A DNA stretch of 64,000 nt from Isoetes taiwanensis (Eukaryota; Streptophyta; Lycopodiopsida; Isoetales; Isoetaceae): positions 7,169,172 through 7,233,171 of the forward strand of contig JAJEKV010000059.1 of NCBI GenBank assembly GCA_021234155.1, read 5' to 3'. Positions 44,478 through 55,085 of this stretch are shown in pieces. The translations under genes were made by a program, and so were the position numbers. Each line of letters opens with the position of its first letter. Position 1 is the first letter of the stretch. The notes below the pieces were generated by a model. That model was not told where the DNA came from. It made no database searches and saw nothing but the letters and a program-made list of their open reading frames with translations.

Positions 44478-45810
44478 AGGAAGGAAGGAAGGAAGTATAT
44501 TTTAACGTTTACGGAGGCCAACTGGCCTATGAGACGGTGATACAATATAGCAGAAAGTTTCCAAACACAAAAGAAAACCACAGAAACCCTGTACAATGTG
44601 TCTCTACCACTGAGATGAAAAAACCCCCCATGTGGGAGGAAAAACCCTTGTAGTAGGCGTTCAGAGGCCCTATCTGGGCGCTAAATTCCCTGTGCTGTGA
44701 GGGACTCCCTAATGGTGGAGACTTGCAGAATGTAGGACGCGAGGCGTGCAACCATTGGGGAAGCCAGCAGCTGATGAATTGCTATCTCAGAGCATCTGAG
44801 ATCGGCATGAGCTGCTCGGATGTATGCATATCTTTGGGCATTCTCAGAGCATGGTGTTCATCTTCTACTATCGCATGTGACAAGATGCACTGACATAATC
44901 TCTCATGCCGGGGGACCCTGCCCTCCATCCGTACCCCAGCGGCCTGTTTCAATTCTGAGATGGTGGGACCCTATCCTTATTGCAGCTATAGCTCTCCGTT
45001 TCTTGGTAGATATGTGTGCCTTCAAATACTGGTGGGGGCCATGTTCAAGTGACGGATTAAACTTGCGGTGGTAGTGCTCGCTTTTGGGCTTTGCAAGAGT
45101 GGACGATCCCACGAGAGGCAAAGAAAGCGCCATTCAAATGCGCCTGCTTTCCGCGATATCCGATATATCCATAATGTGTTGATAAGCTATGGACCATCTT
45201 GTGAACCATCCCCTACAATGCTCCTGCCACACTCTCTTCAGCGTTGTTGGCCCTTGTGCCAATAATAGAGCCCAGGGAGGAAGACGTTGTGCATCCATTC
45301 CATCAACCTTATGGAAGTACGCAAGGTGCCTGCGCGATAGCGAATGCTGCGTAGGGCCAAAAAGCCGGGCCTCATACAAACAAAAATCGGATAAGGCTCT
45401 GCGTGTCCTTGACGCCTGTCAGGTATGTCGTGAAAGCGTGCTCATACCCTCTCTAGCTTATCCCAAGTACCCTTCTAACCGGCTGGCCCCTAGACCTCTA
45501 CCCCATACAAAGAATACGGGTTCCACGAGTGTTTCGGAACAGGTGTGCTTTGTGTGCCCAATCGCAGAGATCTATTCTGTAACAACTATTTTGCATTGCA
45601 TACAGGGCTTTCCATCCCGCGCTGACCCTTCTTTCTACACAGTCATCCCATAGCATGTTAGCAGAGAAATCGATTCCCAGATACTTAAAGGTCCTTACAA
45701 CTTCCATCTTTTGTCCTCTGTAATAGAAGTCTGGGATATCATGCTGCGCCGACTGGATTGGCAACAGCTTGGTTTTCTGCTAGTTGACTGTCATGAAGAA
45801 TGGAAGATAG
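44478..45810 (-). pseudogene. LINE B: reverse-transcriptase C-terminus and 3' end
   Basis: From high to low coordinate: TVN-stop-QKTKLLPIQSAQHDI; MEVVRTFKYLGIDFSANMLW; VSAGWKALYAMQNSCYRIDL; then SHHLRIETGRWGTDGG and RYAYIRAAHADLRCSEIAIH. These are the post-YxDD thumb and C-terminal Cys/His region of plant non-LTR elements. Stops (TAG near 45783 and others) disable it. The 3' untranslated part ends in a conserved GTCTCATAGGCCAGTTGG block (44495-44534), then (TTCC)n (44478-44494 as GGAA on plus). It is 5' truncated, as typical of LINE insertions. Confidence 0.8.
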
Positions 45811-46215
45811 ATGAATCTGGGTAGCAACATGTCTTGAGAAGAGACTTGCATGCCAAAAGGGGTTATCTTTAGAGAAAGAACTAACCGGACACCAAAGATC
45901 TCAAACTTCTAGAGATCACAAAAAGCTCCTTTTATTGCCATCGGGAAAAAAGTCCGCGTGCCACCAAAACTGGAGGTTCCACGCGTTCCTCAGACGTCGA
46001 ACTTCGCCATATTGATATTGTAAAAGATCGACCAATTTCAATGTCCCAGAAGTCATACCAAATTTGTTTTACCAAATTTTTTGAAAATCAGAAATATTTT
46101 CCACCATCAAAAACCTTCCAAACCATAGAAACCAACTTGAAGGAAAAATCTAAAAAGTTTTCTACTTGCTGAAAAAACCAAATTTAAAAAATAGATATCT
46201 CACAACACCGGCAAA
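45811..46215. other. Non-coding stretch
   Basis: AT-rich; no frames or repeats worth naming. Confidence 0.35.
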
Positions 46216-46335
46216 AAAATTGTGCTTTAAGCCCATTGGCATGCACATGCATGGGATGTCGGTTCAATACGATAGTGGTCAATTTCAAACAAAATTGTGC
46301 TTCAACTCCACTGACATGCACATGCACGGAACTCC
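46216..46335 (+). repeat. Two-copy imperfect tandem repeat, 76-77 bp
   Basis: AAAATTGTGCTT ... TGGCATGCACATGCA and AAAATTGTGCTTC ... TGACATGCACATGCACGG start near 46216 and 46292. Confidence 0.55.
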
Positions 46336-46566
46336 AGGTCTGGGATGCCTGGTCAAGACGACGATAACCTAATCTTGAAGCACCCCCTCGACCACCCAAA
46401 AATAAGCAAACACATTTTCAGGCAACTGGAGGGCAGCCCAAGGCAGCTCTTCATGCGCAGCACCTTGTTTACCTACACAATATAAGCAAGGGTCTCTCAA
46501 GGGTGGTTTTTTAATTCACATACTCAAAAAAGCATGTGGGCGACACATGTGCTGCACAGGTGCTGA

Positions 46567-46803
46567 CTGCCCTTCATTGCCCTTCAAACTGCCCTTCATT
46601 GCCCTTCCATAGCCCTTCATTGCCCTTCAAAAAATCATGAGTGTTTTCTATTATATAAAGGATATAATGACTATATTAGTGATGCAAATCATGATGACAT
46701 AAATTATTTGGTGAAGGTGCTTATATGTGCTGTGATGGTCAAAAAACTGGGTAGGTCAATTAAAAAGTTACCCTCAATTCAATTCAATTCAATTCAATTC
46801 AAT
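46567..46803 (+). repeat. Short tandem repeats, including (AATTC)n
   Basis: 46567-46630 is built of TGCCCTTCAT/TGCCCTTCAAAC variants. 46774-46803 is a pentanucleotide (TCAAT)6 run. The latter is followed by ATCTCTACTATATTTG, a Helitron 5'-like start, or it may be the tail of a LINE. Confidence 0.7.
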
Positions 46804-46804
46804 T

Positions 46805-47080
46805 ATCTCTACTATATTTGAAAACCTCTCCCCCTCCCCTTATGGACATTAAAATCAGATGTATCGCCTTTTCGCCTACCTTGCACGCGTCCTTCTTATT
46901 GATATCTCTTTGTTCTCCCGTCTCTACTTTTTTGAACCCTCGTCTGATTGTGTTTTTAATCCCCCATCTTATTGCTTATTGGAATTCTCTCACTATTTTA
47001 TTTGAGCCCACCCTTCCCCTTCTTATTGCGATTCTCTCTCCATTTTCTTTGAACCCCTCTCTTATTAGGATTCTTTCCCT
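46805..47080 (+). repeat. Pyrimidine-rich dispersed repeat, copy a
   Basis: CCTCGTCTGATTGTGTTTTT and TTATTTGAGCCCACCCTTCC match the sequence at 48340-48420. Both copies follow a pentanucleotide microsatellite. Confidence 0.5.
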
Positions 47081-47540
47081 AATCTCTACATTGTTACGAA
47101 TCAAAATTTTAGTACCAAAAAATTTTGATTCATATTCACATCAAACCATCAGAATACATTGAACAAGTACTGCCTTCCACGAGGCCATATACATGAGAGC
47201 CACGTATACAGATAACAAGATGGCAACACAGATAACTATACACACACGTATGTTGCACCAGCTATTAAACGGCCTGCACAAGCTTCGCTCATCTACATAC
47301 ATGCTATGCATAAACTCCCTTGGATAAGCACTCAGCGTGCTCATCCCAGTATCATAAAGATACTTCTACAATGGAGCAGAGCTCCATAGAACTCCCAATA
47401 TCCCTGGCCTGTTGATACATGCATAACCCTGTCCCATACCAAGGCCATATATCTATCTCACCGGTATAAGGAAATTCTTATGGTAAGCATTTGCTTGCCA
47501 TTATGTTCTTTCACAAGAACACACTAAGAAGCGTGCGATG
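47081..47540. other. Non-coding stretch
   Basis: Contains AAAATTTT(A/G)GTACCAAAAAATTTTGATTC, a short palindromic AT pair near 47102-47130. No gene. Confidence 0.3.
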
Positions 47541-47544
47541 TATG

Positions 47545-48336
47545 TACCACAGAGGCGGAGGTAGCGCTGGGGCTGCAACGTCTAGCCAATGGAAAAGCAC
47601 CAGACCTTGACGGCATGCAGGCGGAGTTACTCAAGTGGGCAGGACCATCCATGGCACCGGTACTAACCGGCATGTTCAACAAGGCATTGCGGGAAGGTTT
47701 CCCCCTGCAGTGGACCACTAGCAGGGTTGTCTCAATCTACAAGGCAGGAGACCCGCACTGTCTGGTCAATTACCGGACCATCATGATCAGCTCAGTGTTT
47801 GCAAAACTCCTCGTCGGGATCCTCTTAGCACACACTCAGGCAGACATGCAACGCCGTCTCGATGCCCTGGACATATTTTTCCAGATGGGTGGAGCTGTGG
47901 AAGACGAATGTCACACCCTTCAGAGTTGTCCGACATATGATGACATTCTGATCGCTTCGCCGAAGCTGGTTCATCCTGGCCAGCCAGATGAGATGCTGAG
48001 CACGAGCTCGGTACGAAGATTGGGATCATACCTTCAAGAGATCATGGATCATCGAGACGAGATCAGCTCGGTCCTCGGGCACTTACCTGATACGTGTACA
48101 TATATATTTTCCCCATGATATATATTTGTATTTGTATTTGTACAGTTTGACAACAAATCTATTCCTGTCACGATTTTCTCCCCAAACAACTCTTCGGGAC
48201 ATGGCAGGGTTTTTTAACCCGGACAATAATATGCTTGCTGCGTCTCCTGTTTGGGTCTCATGGGCCAATTGGTCTCCGTGGACGATAAAAACCCTTCTAT
48301 TCTATTCTATTCTATTCTATTCTATTCTATTCTACA
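47545..48336 (+). pseudogene. LINE A: internally deleted, with 3' end
   Basis: Reads LGLQRLANGKAPDLDGMQAE, FNKALREGFPLQWTTSRVVS and NYRTIMISSVFAKLL, the N-terminal reverse-transcriptase region of plant non-LTR elements. It then jumps near 47870 to CHTLQSCPTYDDI and VRRLGSYLQEIMDHRDE, the extreme C-terminus. The catalytic YxDD block is therefore deleted. The 3' part has the same GTCTCATGGGCCAATTGG block (48254-48290) as LINE B, ending in (TTCTA)8 at 48296-48336. Confidence 0.8.
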
Positions 48337-48452
48337 ACCTCGTTTAATTGTGTTTTAAAACCCCCATCTTATTATTATTGGGATCTCACTCTCTTTTATT
48401 TGAACTCCGCTACTCTTCCCTTCTCTCTCTCTCTCTCTCTCTCTCCCTTTTT
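48337..48452 (+). repeat. Pyrimidine-rich dispersed repeat, copy b, with (TC)n
   Basis: ACAACCTCGTTTAATTGTG and TTTTATTTGAACTCCGCT match copy a near 46937-47015. A (CT) run of about 26 bases and a T run follow. Confidence 0.6.
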
Positions 48453-49185
48453 TTTTTGTTAGTGACAATTTATGCGCAACCTTTAAAATATTGAGATGAT
48501 TACATATAGTTTTTGTTACTATTAGGACAAGAGGCTTAAAATATTTTAAATCGATTGTATCGGGTGACATGATATTACACACTTGCTTGGATGGTAGAGA
48601 CATGCACTCCAATTGCAAACATTACAAATCATGGTTGTATTAAGTTATGTACAGGACAGTGGCATTATACTTGCACAAAGGTTTTTTTTTTAAAAATGAT
48701 AGTCTTATGACCTAGATATTGAACCCTAAATGTCTTCTTCAAAAATTTGATCCTATTTTCTAGGTTTAGAAATGGCCACAGGCCTAATGTAGATCCACAC
48801 AAGCATCTTACAGCCGGTTGAGTGCCGACCTGTCTTTGTAACAGACAAATAGAGTGCTCGCACATATGAATGAAGATCTTCACAAGCTTGGGCAGTCAAT
48901 TGAATGCTGGCCTTACAGGGTACATAGACTAGTGGAGAGTTTGCACAGATTGTTCTGCCTTGGGCAATGTTGTACCTATGAATTTGGTTGGCTCGTTATG
49001 CAGAAGGTAATGTATCCCCTTAAGGCAAGGATTTCCATGTAATATTGGCTAGTTCTTCACATACAAGGTATCGAATCTTTGACCAAACTAGTGATGTTGA
49101 AAATGGTTCCAATCATAACCAGAACTATTCTTAGTAACATCTGATTTCCATATCACTGGCACGAATTTGCTTAGTCTGTTTTCCT
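48453..49185. other. Non-coding stretch
   Basis: AT-rich. Imperfect word CAGTC/GAGTGCTGGCC/GAGTGCCGACC near 48818 and 48896 suggests a small duplication. No gene. Confidence 0.3.
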
Positions 49186-49194
49186 CCTTTTATC

Positions 49195-49490
49195 TTCTCT
49201 CTAAAATGAACAGAGAGTTCAACTCAGATGGATACTCCATCAGTGCAAGGGAGGAAGAGCTTGATGAGCTCCAATAGTTCGAATTACATTGGTGTTTTGC
49301 TGAGATAAGCATGGCAAATCTGCAAGTTCCGATTAATGTTGGAGGCAGCGAACATGCGCTTATGGATGATTCTGAAAGCAAGGAAAATAGCAGCACTAAG
49401 AATTTGGCAGGAAGGAATGCATGAGAAACATCTTCAGTCCCAGAAACTCAAATGCATGTGGAGTATAACTCTAACCATGAGGATATACAG
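49195..49490 (+). other. Unassigned exon-like stretch
   Basis: Reads REFNSDGYSISAREEELDEL then, after a stop, HWCFAEISMANLQVPINVGG. Charge pattern and composition are protein-like. No family recognised; it may be a captured exon. Confidence 0.3.
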
Positions 49491-50116
49491 GTATCCTCAG
49501 TTAATTATCTTCTGAACTAAATGCTTTGAGTTGTTCAAAATCAGCCTCTGGACTTACTTAGATTTAGGGATTATTTAGGTTGAACCGAATTCATAACGGG
49601 ATGTTTTAATGCTCCATTGTGCAAATAATATTGGTAAGGCAGCTTCTTTGCTTAGATTCTGTTACATATTCCTGTTACAATAAAGTGTTAAAAGTGAAAG
49701 AAGGATTCTGTAACTCAAACAATAGACAGGGTATTGCTAGTAGATTGTTGTGATTTCATGGAGTTGCTTCTTGTGGAGCTTTAAAGAAATGCAAAGAGTA
49801 CTTTGGAGCTGAACAATGAAGTATGAATTGAGATAGGTTTGCTTGAATTATGCTGGCTTGATCTTAGCTTTATATGTTATGCTGGTTGTTGCCTAAAGTA
49901 GTGAGTTGTGCAAACGAGATTTATCAGTAGCTATTCGAATAGCTTGTAGACAATGGTTATCTTATTGCAAAATTAGTTTATCTCTTTCATTCCTGTACTA
50001 ATAGGCCACAAGGGAGGTGCAAGGATTGACCGGTGATAAACCGAGAGACTCTATATACCTTCTGGCCCTTAATTTATTACCATCATCATGCTAATAGGTT
50101 TTTGGTTGGCTGCAGG

Positions 50117-51115
50117 TACGAACGTCTCTCTTCTTCTTGCTTTTCCGTGGCCAATCATGAATTTCTGCGCGAAAACAATTGTTTGCATTGCATAGAGTGC
50201 TCTCCATCCAGCAGCCACCCGCTTGGTAATACATTGTTCCCAAAGTGTGTTGTTACAGAATTCTACACCAAGATACTTGTAGCTATCTACAACTTCAACC
50301 CGCGGCTATCATAGTGCATAGTGGGAACATTTGGCGAGAAGACTGAACTACCAAAAGCTTGGTCTTTTGGAGTTAACACGCAATAGACACATGTTCTCAC
50401 AAAAACTGTCGCGAGCATGTAAATGTTCTTTGCATACTAGCGACGGTATGTGCGGAAGCAAAACATCATCGACATACATAAGTTGCCCTAATGATATAGT
50501 ATGCCAAATGTGGACCTCCCTCCCGCCATGATTATCAAACCATTCTTCCAATTGATCCATGTACAAGCCAAAGAGTGTAGGAGATAAAGGGCAACCCTAA
50601 CAAACTCAATATTGCAAGTGATTTGAGTACACGATCTTTGGAAATTTAGCAAAAACCCTTTCATAGAGCCAATAAAGCTGCATTTTGAAGATCTTGTGAA
50701 ACCCAAGTGCACGCAGTTTGGCTGCCAAAGCTTCTCGCGTGATCTTGTATCAAAGCGAAGTAAAATCCACAAAGCATATATAGAGGTCTTGTTTCAAACC
50801 GACTATGTTCAATAAGCATGCGCCAATGTGAAAATATGGTCTATTGTAGAATGGCATGGGCGAAAGCCCGCCTGTCCTCCCAAAGACATTACACTAGTAT
50901 GTTCTGCCCATGATGTCATCTGCTTCTCAGTAAGACTGGCTAAGAGCTTTGAAAATATGGAACTTACCATGATCATGCGATAATTAGAAGGGTCATGCTT
51001 ATCACTTGCTTTGTAAATTGGTACGACCTTACTGACAGCTCAAGTTTCTGGCAAGCCTTCTTGCAAAGCTTGATTTAAAAGAGTAGTGATGATTGGAAGC
51101 AATATAGAATGCTAG
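50117..51115 (-). pseudogene. LINE C: reverse-transcriptase fragment
   Basis: From high to low coordinate: YRMIMVSSIFSKLLASL; GQAGFRPCHSTIDHIFTL; GCPLSPTLFGLYMDQLEEWF; LGQLMYVDDVLLPHIPSLVC, with the catalytic YVDD motif intact; then SYKYLGVEFCNNTLWEQCI and VAAGWRALYAMQ. It covers most of the palm and the start of the thumb, with at least three frame changes and a stop in the middle. Same family as LINE A and LINE B by shared motifs. The C-terminal region and 3' tail are missing. Confidence 0.85.
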
Positions 51116-51512
51116 GTTTCACGAAGAGGATATCACTGTAGACTTTAGGCACTAATTAATTGTTTGATTGTTTTAAACCAGCATTTAAGCACGAACCAGG
51201 CACTTCTATCATTTAATAACTTGTTTCTCCTTTTGCTTGCACAGATCATTGTCATGAGCTTGACAAAATCTTATATGATTTTGCAAATAGCACAAGATGA
51301 AAATGCACAAAGAAAGATATTACTTCCATTTGCATGAGCCAAATCACAACATGGATGACAAATTTTGACTATTGTTATAAGCTTGATGAATTTCACATCC
51401 ATAGTCTGTAGTGCTTCGTACTTGTCAATGTGCCTTGTCAACGTGCCTTGCATGTTAATCCTTTATTGAGTATGCAGTGCTTAATGCCTATCTCTAAACA
51501 TTATCAAAGCCA
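51116..51512. other. Non-coding; contains a repeat shared with 53830-53945
   Basis: CTTGTCAATGTGCCTTG ... GCATGTTAATC ... CTCTAAACATTATCAAAGCC (51420-51512) recurs at 53840-53943 with small differences. Confidence 0.5.
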
Positions 51513-51545
51513 CTAGTAATATTGAAACGTTGCTGGGCATAAGTT
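51513..51545 (-). repeat. Helitron-like 3' terminus variant, minus strand
   Basis: On the minus strand: TTATGCCCAGCAACG, TTTCAATATTA, CTAG, T. It shares the core and CTAG|T end with the copies at 2748 and 28255, but the right half of the stem is lost. Confidence 0.4.
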
Positions 51546-51579
51546 GAGAGCCTGTAAATGCTTTGGGATGCAGTGAGAA

Positions 51580-53155
51580 AAGCCCTATCCCTTTCCCTTT
51601 CCTTTTTGCTCTATCCCCCATTTCATTTTTTCTTATTTTCTCTACTTTTTTTTTTCTTTTCCTTTTTTTTCTCGTCTTTCTCACATGTTTCCTTGTTTTC
51701 CCATCCCTTTCCTTCCCCCTTCCCTGTTCCTGATAACCTTTTCCCTTCCTTTTGCTCCTTTCTCCACCTTTTCCCTCTTCTCTTTTTTCTTTGCCCTTTT
51801 CCCTTCCCCTTTCTCTTTTTTTATGCCTTCTCTTTTCCCCACCCTATTTCTATGTCTTCCTTTTTCTCAACCTTTTACTCTTTTAGCCATTTTCCATGCC
51901 TATTTTCCCTTCTCTTTTCCTCCTTTTCCCCTCTTTTCCTCCCTTTTTGTGTGCCCTTTTCCTTCCATTTTCTTTTCTCCTCGGGTTTTCCATGCCTTTT
52001 TACCTTCCTTTTTTCCATCTCCTCCACCCTTTCCCTCTTTCCCTTTTCCATGTTCCTTTTTCTCTTCCCCTTTTCCATTTTTCCTTATTTCCTTTTCCGT
52101 GCCTCTCTCTCTTTCCCCCCTTTTCCATTCTTTCTTCTTTTCTATTTTCCTTTTCCTATGCCCTTTTTCCCACCATTTTCTTCTTTCTATTTTTCTCGTG
52201 CTTCCTTTTCCTCTTTTTCCCACCCTTTCCCTCTTCCTTTGCAATTTTCCCTTCTTTCAACCCTTCCTTTTTCTTTTCTCTTTTCCTTTCCTCATGTCCT
52301 TTTTCCCTTTCCCTCCCCTCCATCACTCCCCTGCTTCCCTTTCCCTTTCCCTTTTTTCCCGTTTCCTCTTCCTTTTCCTTTTCCCTTTTTCCATGCCTTT
52401 TGCACATTTGTTTTATTCTCTTATTTTTTATACCCATTTTCCTCTTTTCCCCACCCTTTCTCTCTTGCCCCTTTTCTTTTCCCTTTTTTCTTTTTTCCCT
52501 TTCTTCACCATTTTCCTCTTCCCTTTTCTCTCATGCCCTTCCCCCCTTCCCTTTTCTCGTTTCCCTCTTTCTTTTTCCTTGTGACCTTTACCAAGGTTCC
52601 CTTTCCTTTTTCTTTCTTCTCACTTTCCCTTTTCTTTTCCCCTCTCCCCATCCTTTTCTTGTTCCCCCTTGTCCCTTCCCTTTTCCTCATTTTTCCAACC
52701 TTTCACTCTTCCCTTTTTCTTGATGCATTTTTTCCCTTCCCTTTCCCTCTCTTTTTTTTTTTTTCCCTTTTCCTATGCCATTTGTCCCTTCCTTTTCCTC
52801 TTTCCTCAATGCTTCTCTTTCCCCCTTTTCCCATGCTCCTTCCTTTTCCCATGCTTTTTTTCTCCTCCCCTTTTCCATGCTTTTTTTCTCCCTTTTTCAA
52901 CCTTTTCCTCTTTCCTTTTTTTTTCCATGCCCTTTCCATTTACCTTTTCCACTTTATCTCTTCCTCCTTCCCTCGTGCCCTTTTCCCAGGTTCCCTTTCC
53001 CCTTTTAGTTTTCCATGTCTTTTTCTCTTCTCTTATCCCCACCCTTTTCCCTTTTCCTTTTACCCTTTTCCCTTTTCCCCATGCCTTTTTGCCCTTCACA
53101 TTCTCTCTTTCCTCTTCCCTTTTCCTTTTCCCCCTTTTCATTTACCCTTTCCCCT
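51580..53155 (+). repeat. 1.6-kb polypyrimidine tract
   Basis: Almost pure C/T on the plus strand for about 1.57 kb, built of TTTTCCC-like words interrupted every 30-70 bp by CCATGCC or CATG. Because stop codons need A or G, all plus frames are open by chance. The apparent 544-codon Phe/Pro/Ser/Leu protein is an artefact. Long mirror-like pyrimidine runs can adopt triplex DNA. The regular CCATGCC spacers suggest a degenerate minisatellite. Confidence 0.9.
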
Positions 53156-53279
53156 TAAGAGATCGAAGCATGACCAATCACAGTGTTGGTAAGTCGTGCA
53201 ATAAATCTAGGCCTTCGGATGCATCCAGATGATCTCGGCCATTCAAATTAGGGCTCGATGCACTACTTACGGTATAACA

Positions 53280-54330
53280 TTATAATATAAGAAGATATGT
53301 GCCATCTTACATAGTTACTTACTCAGCAAATAAAAGCCATCGATTCTAAATGCCAGAGACCATGCTGGCATGGTTTTTCAAAATCTAAAGCAAGAAAAAT
53401 GGTGTGAATGCAAAGTGAGACCTAAACCGCAAGATATTCAGCAACATCAACTACAGTTTGTCAATATTTATTGTTGAGCAAATGGAGCAGGGACAATGCT
53501 TCTGGATATGCAACAACAGCAAGCAACCCATGTTATGAAGGTTCCTCTATTGTAAAAAGTAACCTAATAAACATCTGTCTAGTATAATCGCTTAAAGCCA
53601 AATGCATGTTTAAAGCCAAAAACATACTTGTACCTTGTCAAGATATCTTAGTTCATTGCCCAATGTTATCTCACACTAATGTGCAATTTCAAGTGCAGTC
53701 TTACTGCATCTGTGAACATACATATCAGTCCATAGAACAAGACAACAAAAAATGGGACATACTGTCTCAAGCAGAGCAAACTATGCCAGAAGATCCATGT
53801 CATTAGCTTAATAAATTTTCCATCCATGGTCTGCATTGCTTCTTACTTGTCAATGTGCTTCTTACTTGTCAATGTGCCCTGCATGTTAATCTTGTCTTGA
53901 ATAGTGCAGTGCATAATGCCTAGCTCTAAACGTTATCAAAGCCATATGTGCCATCTTAAATAGTTATTTACACTGCAAATAAAAACCATTTTTTTTGTCT
54001 TAAAAATGAATACAGAAGAAGCCCAAACTACAGCAGAACAAATGCACTCTTCTTTTCTTTGATCGTGGTGCTACATTATCAAGTCGTATGTGCCATCTTA
54101 AATAGTTATTTATACTGTAAATAACAACCATTCTTTCAAAATGGCATAAACCAAGTTGGCATGTTTTTCCAACATGTAAAGCAAGGAAAACGGTGTGAAT
54201 TTAAAGTGAGACCTAGGAAAGGGGCAATGCTTTTGGCTTAAGATATGCAACAATGCCAAGCAATACATGTTAGCAACGCCAAGCAATACATGTTATGAAG
54301 GTTGCTCTATTGAACAAACATGAGACGAAT
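53280..54330 (+). repeat. Degenerate triplicated block
   Basis: ATGTGCCATCTTAMATAGTT begins related segments near 53305, 53946 and 54088. GCAAGRAAAAYGGTGTGAAT and AAAGTGAGACCTA follow in the first and third. A further word CAAGCAATACATGTTA is locally repeated at 54257 and 54280. Coding potential is absent. Confidence 0.6.
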
Positions 54331-54658
54331 GGATGGAAATAGATATATAGTAATGTGAATGTCCCTAGACATGAATCGAAGAATACCGGATAGATGAGTC
54401 GTGCAAAGCTTAGCCATAGCCACGACCATTCTACTTTATTTGGCTTCAATAGACCAGTTGAAAATATTTGTATTGCAAAAACAAAGATTCTTTCTCTGCA
54501 TGTTTCTCTCATTGTTCTTCATAAAGGCTACTATACTGAAAAACTTAGATGTCATGTAAGCAAAGAGAGAGGAATAAATACATGGATCTTTAAAGAGGGG
54601 CAGTTTGCTATGGAATGGAGTAGAGGCAAACAGGAATGTCTTCACATGTGAGCAGATT

Positions 54659-54784
54659 GTGCACCTGGATTTAGGAAGGAGTCAGTTTCTGCTGGAAATC
54701 TGCGCAACAGCATTCTCTGATATGAGAAATGGCCTCTCCAAGGAACGATTTGGTGGAGTTCCAGCAACCATAGCAAAGCCCTGT
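54659..54784 (+). repeat. Dispersed repeat, copy b
   Basis: Counterpart of 42851-42965: GTGCACCTGGATTTAGGAAG ... TGGAGTTCCAGCAACCAT. Confidence 0.6.
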
Positions 54785-55085
54785 TAACGTGCAGAGGAGT
54801 TTAGGAAATATTTGGTACAACCAAGCAATCCTAGATCATGGAGCTGATGAATATAAAACATGTCGACTATAGTGCGGGCGCTAGGCGGGAGATGGCGCTA
54901 GGGTTCACCAGGAACTAAGGTAAGGAGGTAAGGCTTGCTTCGATGGGGATCGAAGGTATGGGCCCCAATGTGGGGCATCGGGAACAGTGCCGGAATGTTA
55001 AGGGGACGGAACTGCAATTCGGATCTAAGGGACAACAAGGACAACAGGGACAGGAAAATGACAGGAAAGGACAGACGTTGCATGG

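Noticed and set aside
45189-45653. 154-codon plus-strand frame
   Set aside because: Antisense to LINE B reverse transcriptase.
46805-46830. Helitron 5' end (ATCTCTACTATATTTG)
   Set aside because: It resembles a Helitron start, but no matching plus-strand 3' end lies downstream in the window, so it is not called as an element.
51558-53192. 544-codon plus-strand reading frame rich in Phe, Pro, Ser and Leu
   Set aside because: It lies in the polypyrimidine tract, where stops cannot form in any plus-strand frame. Composition is non-protein-like and the other frames are open too.
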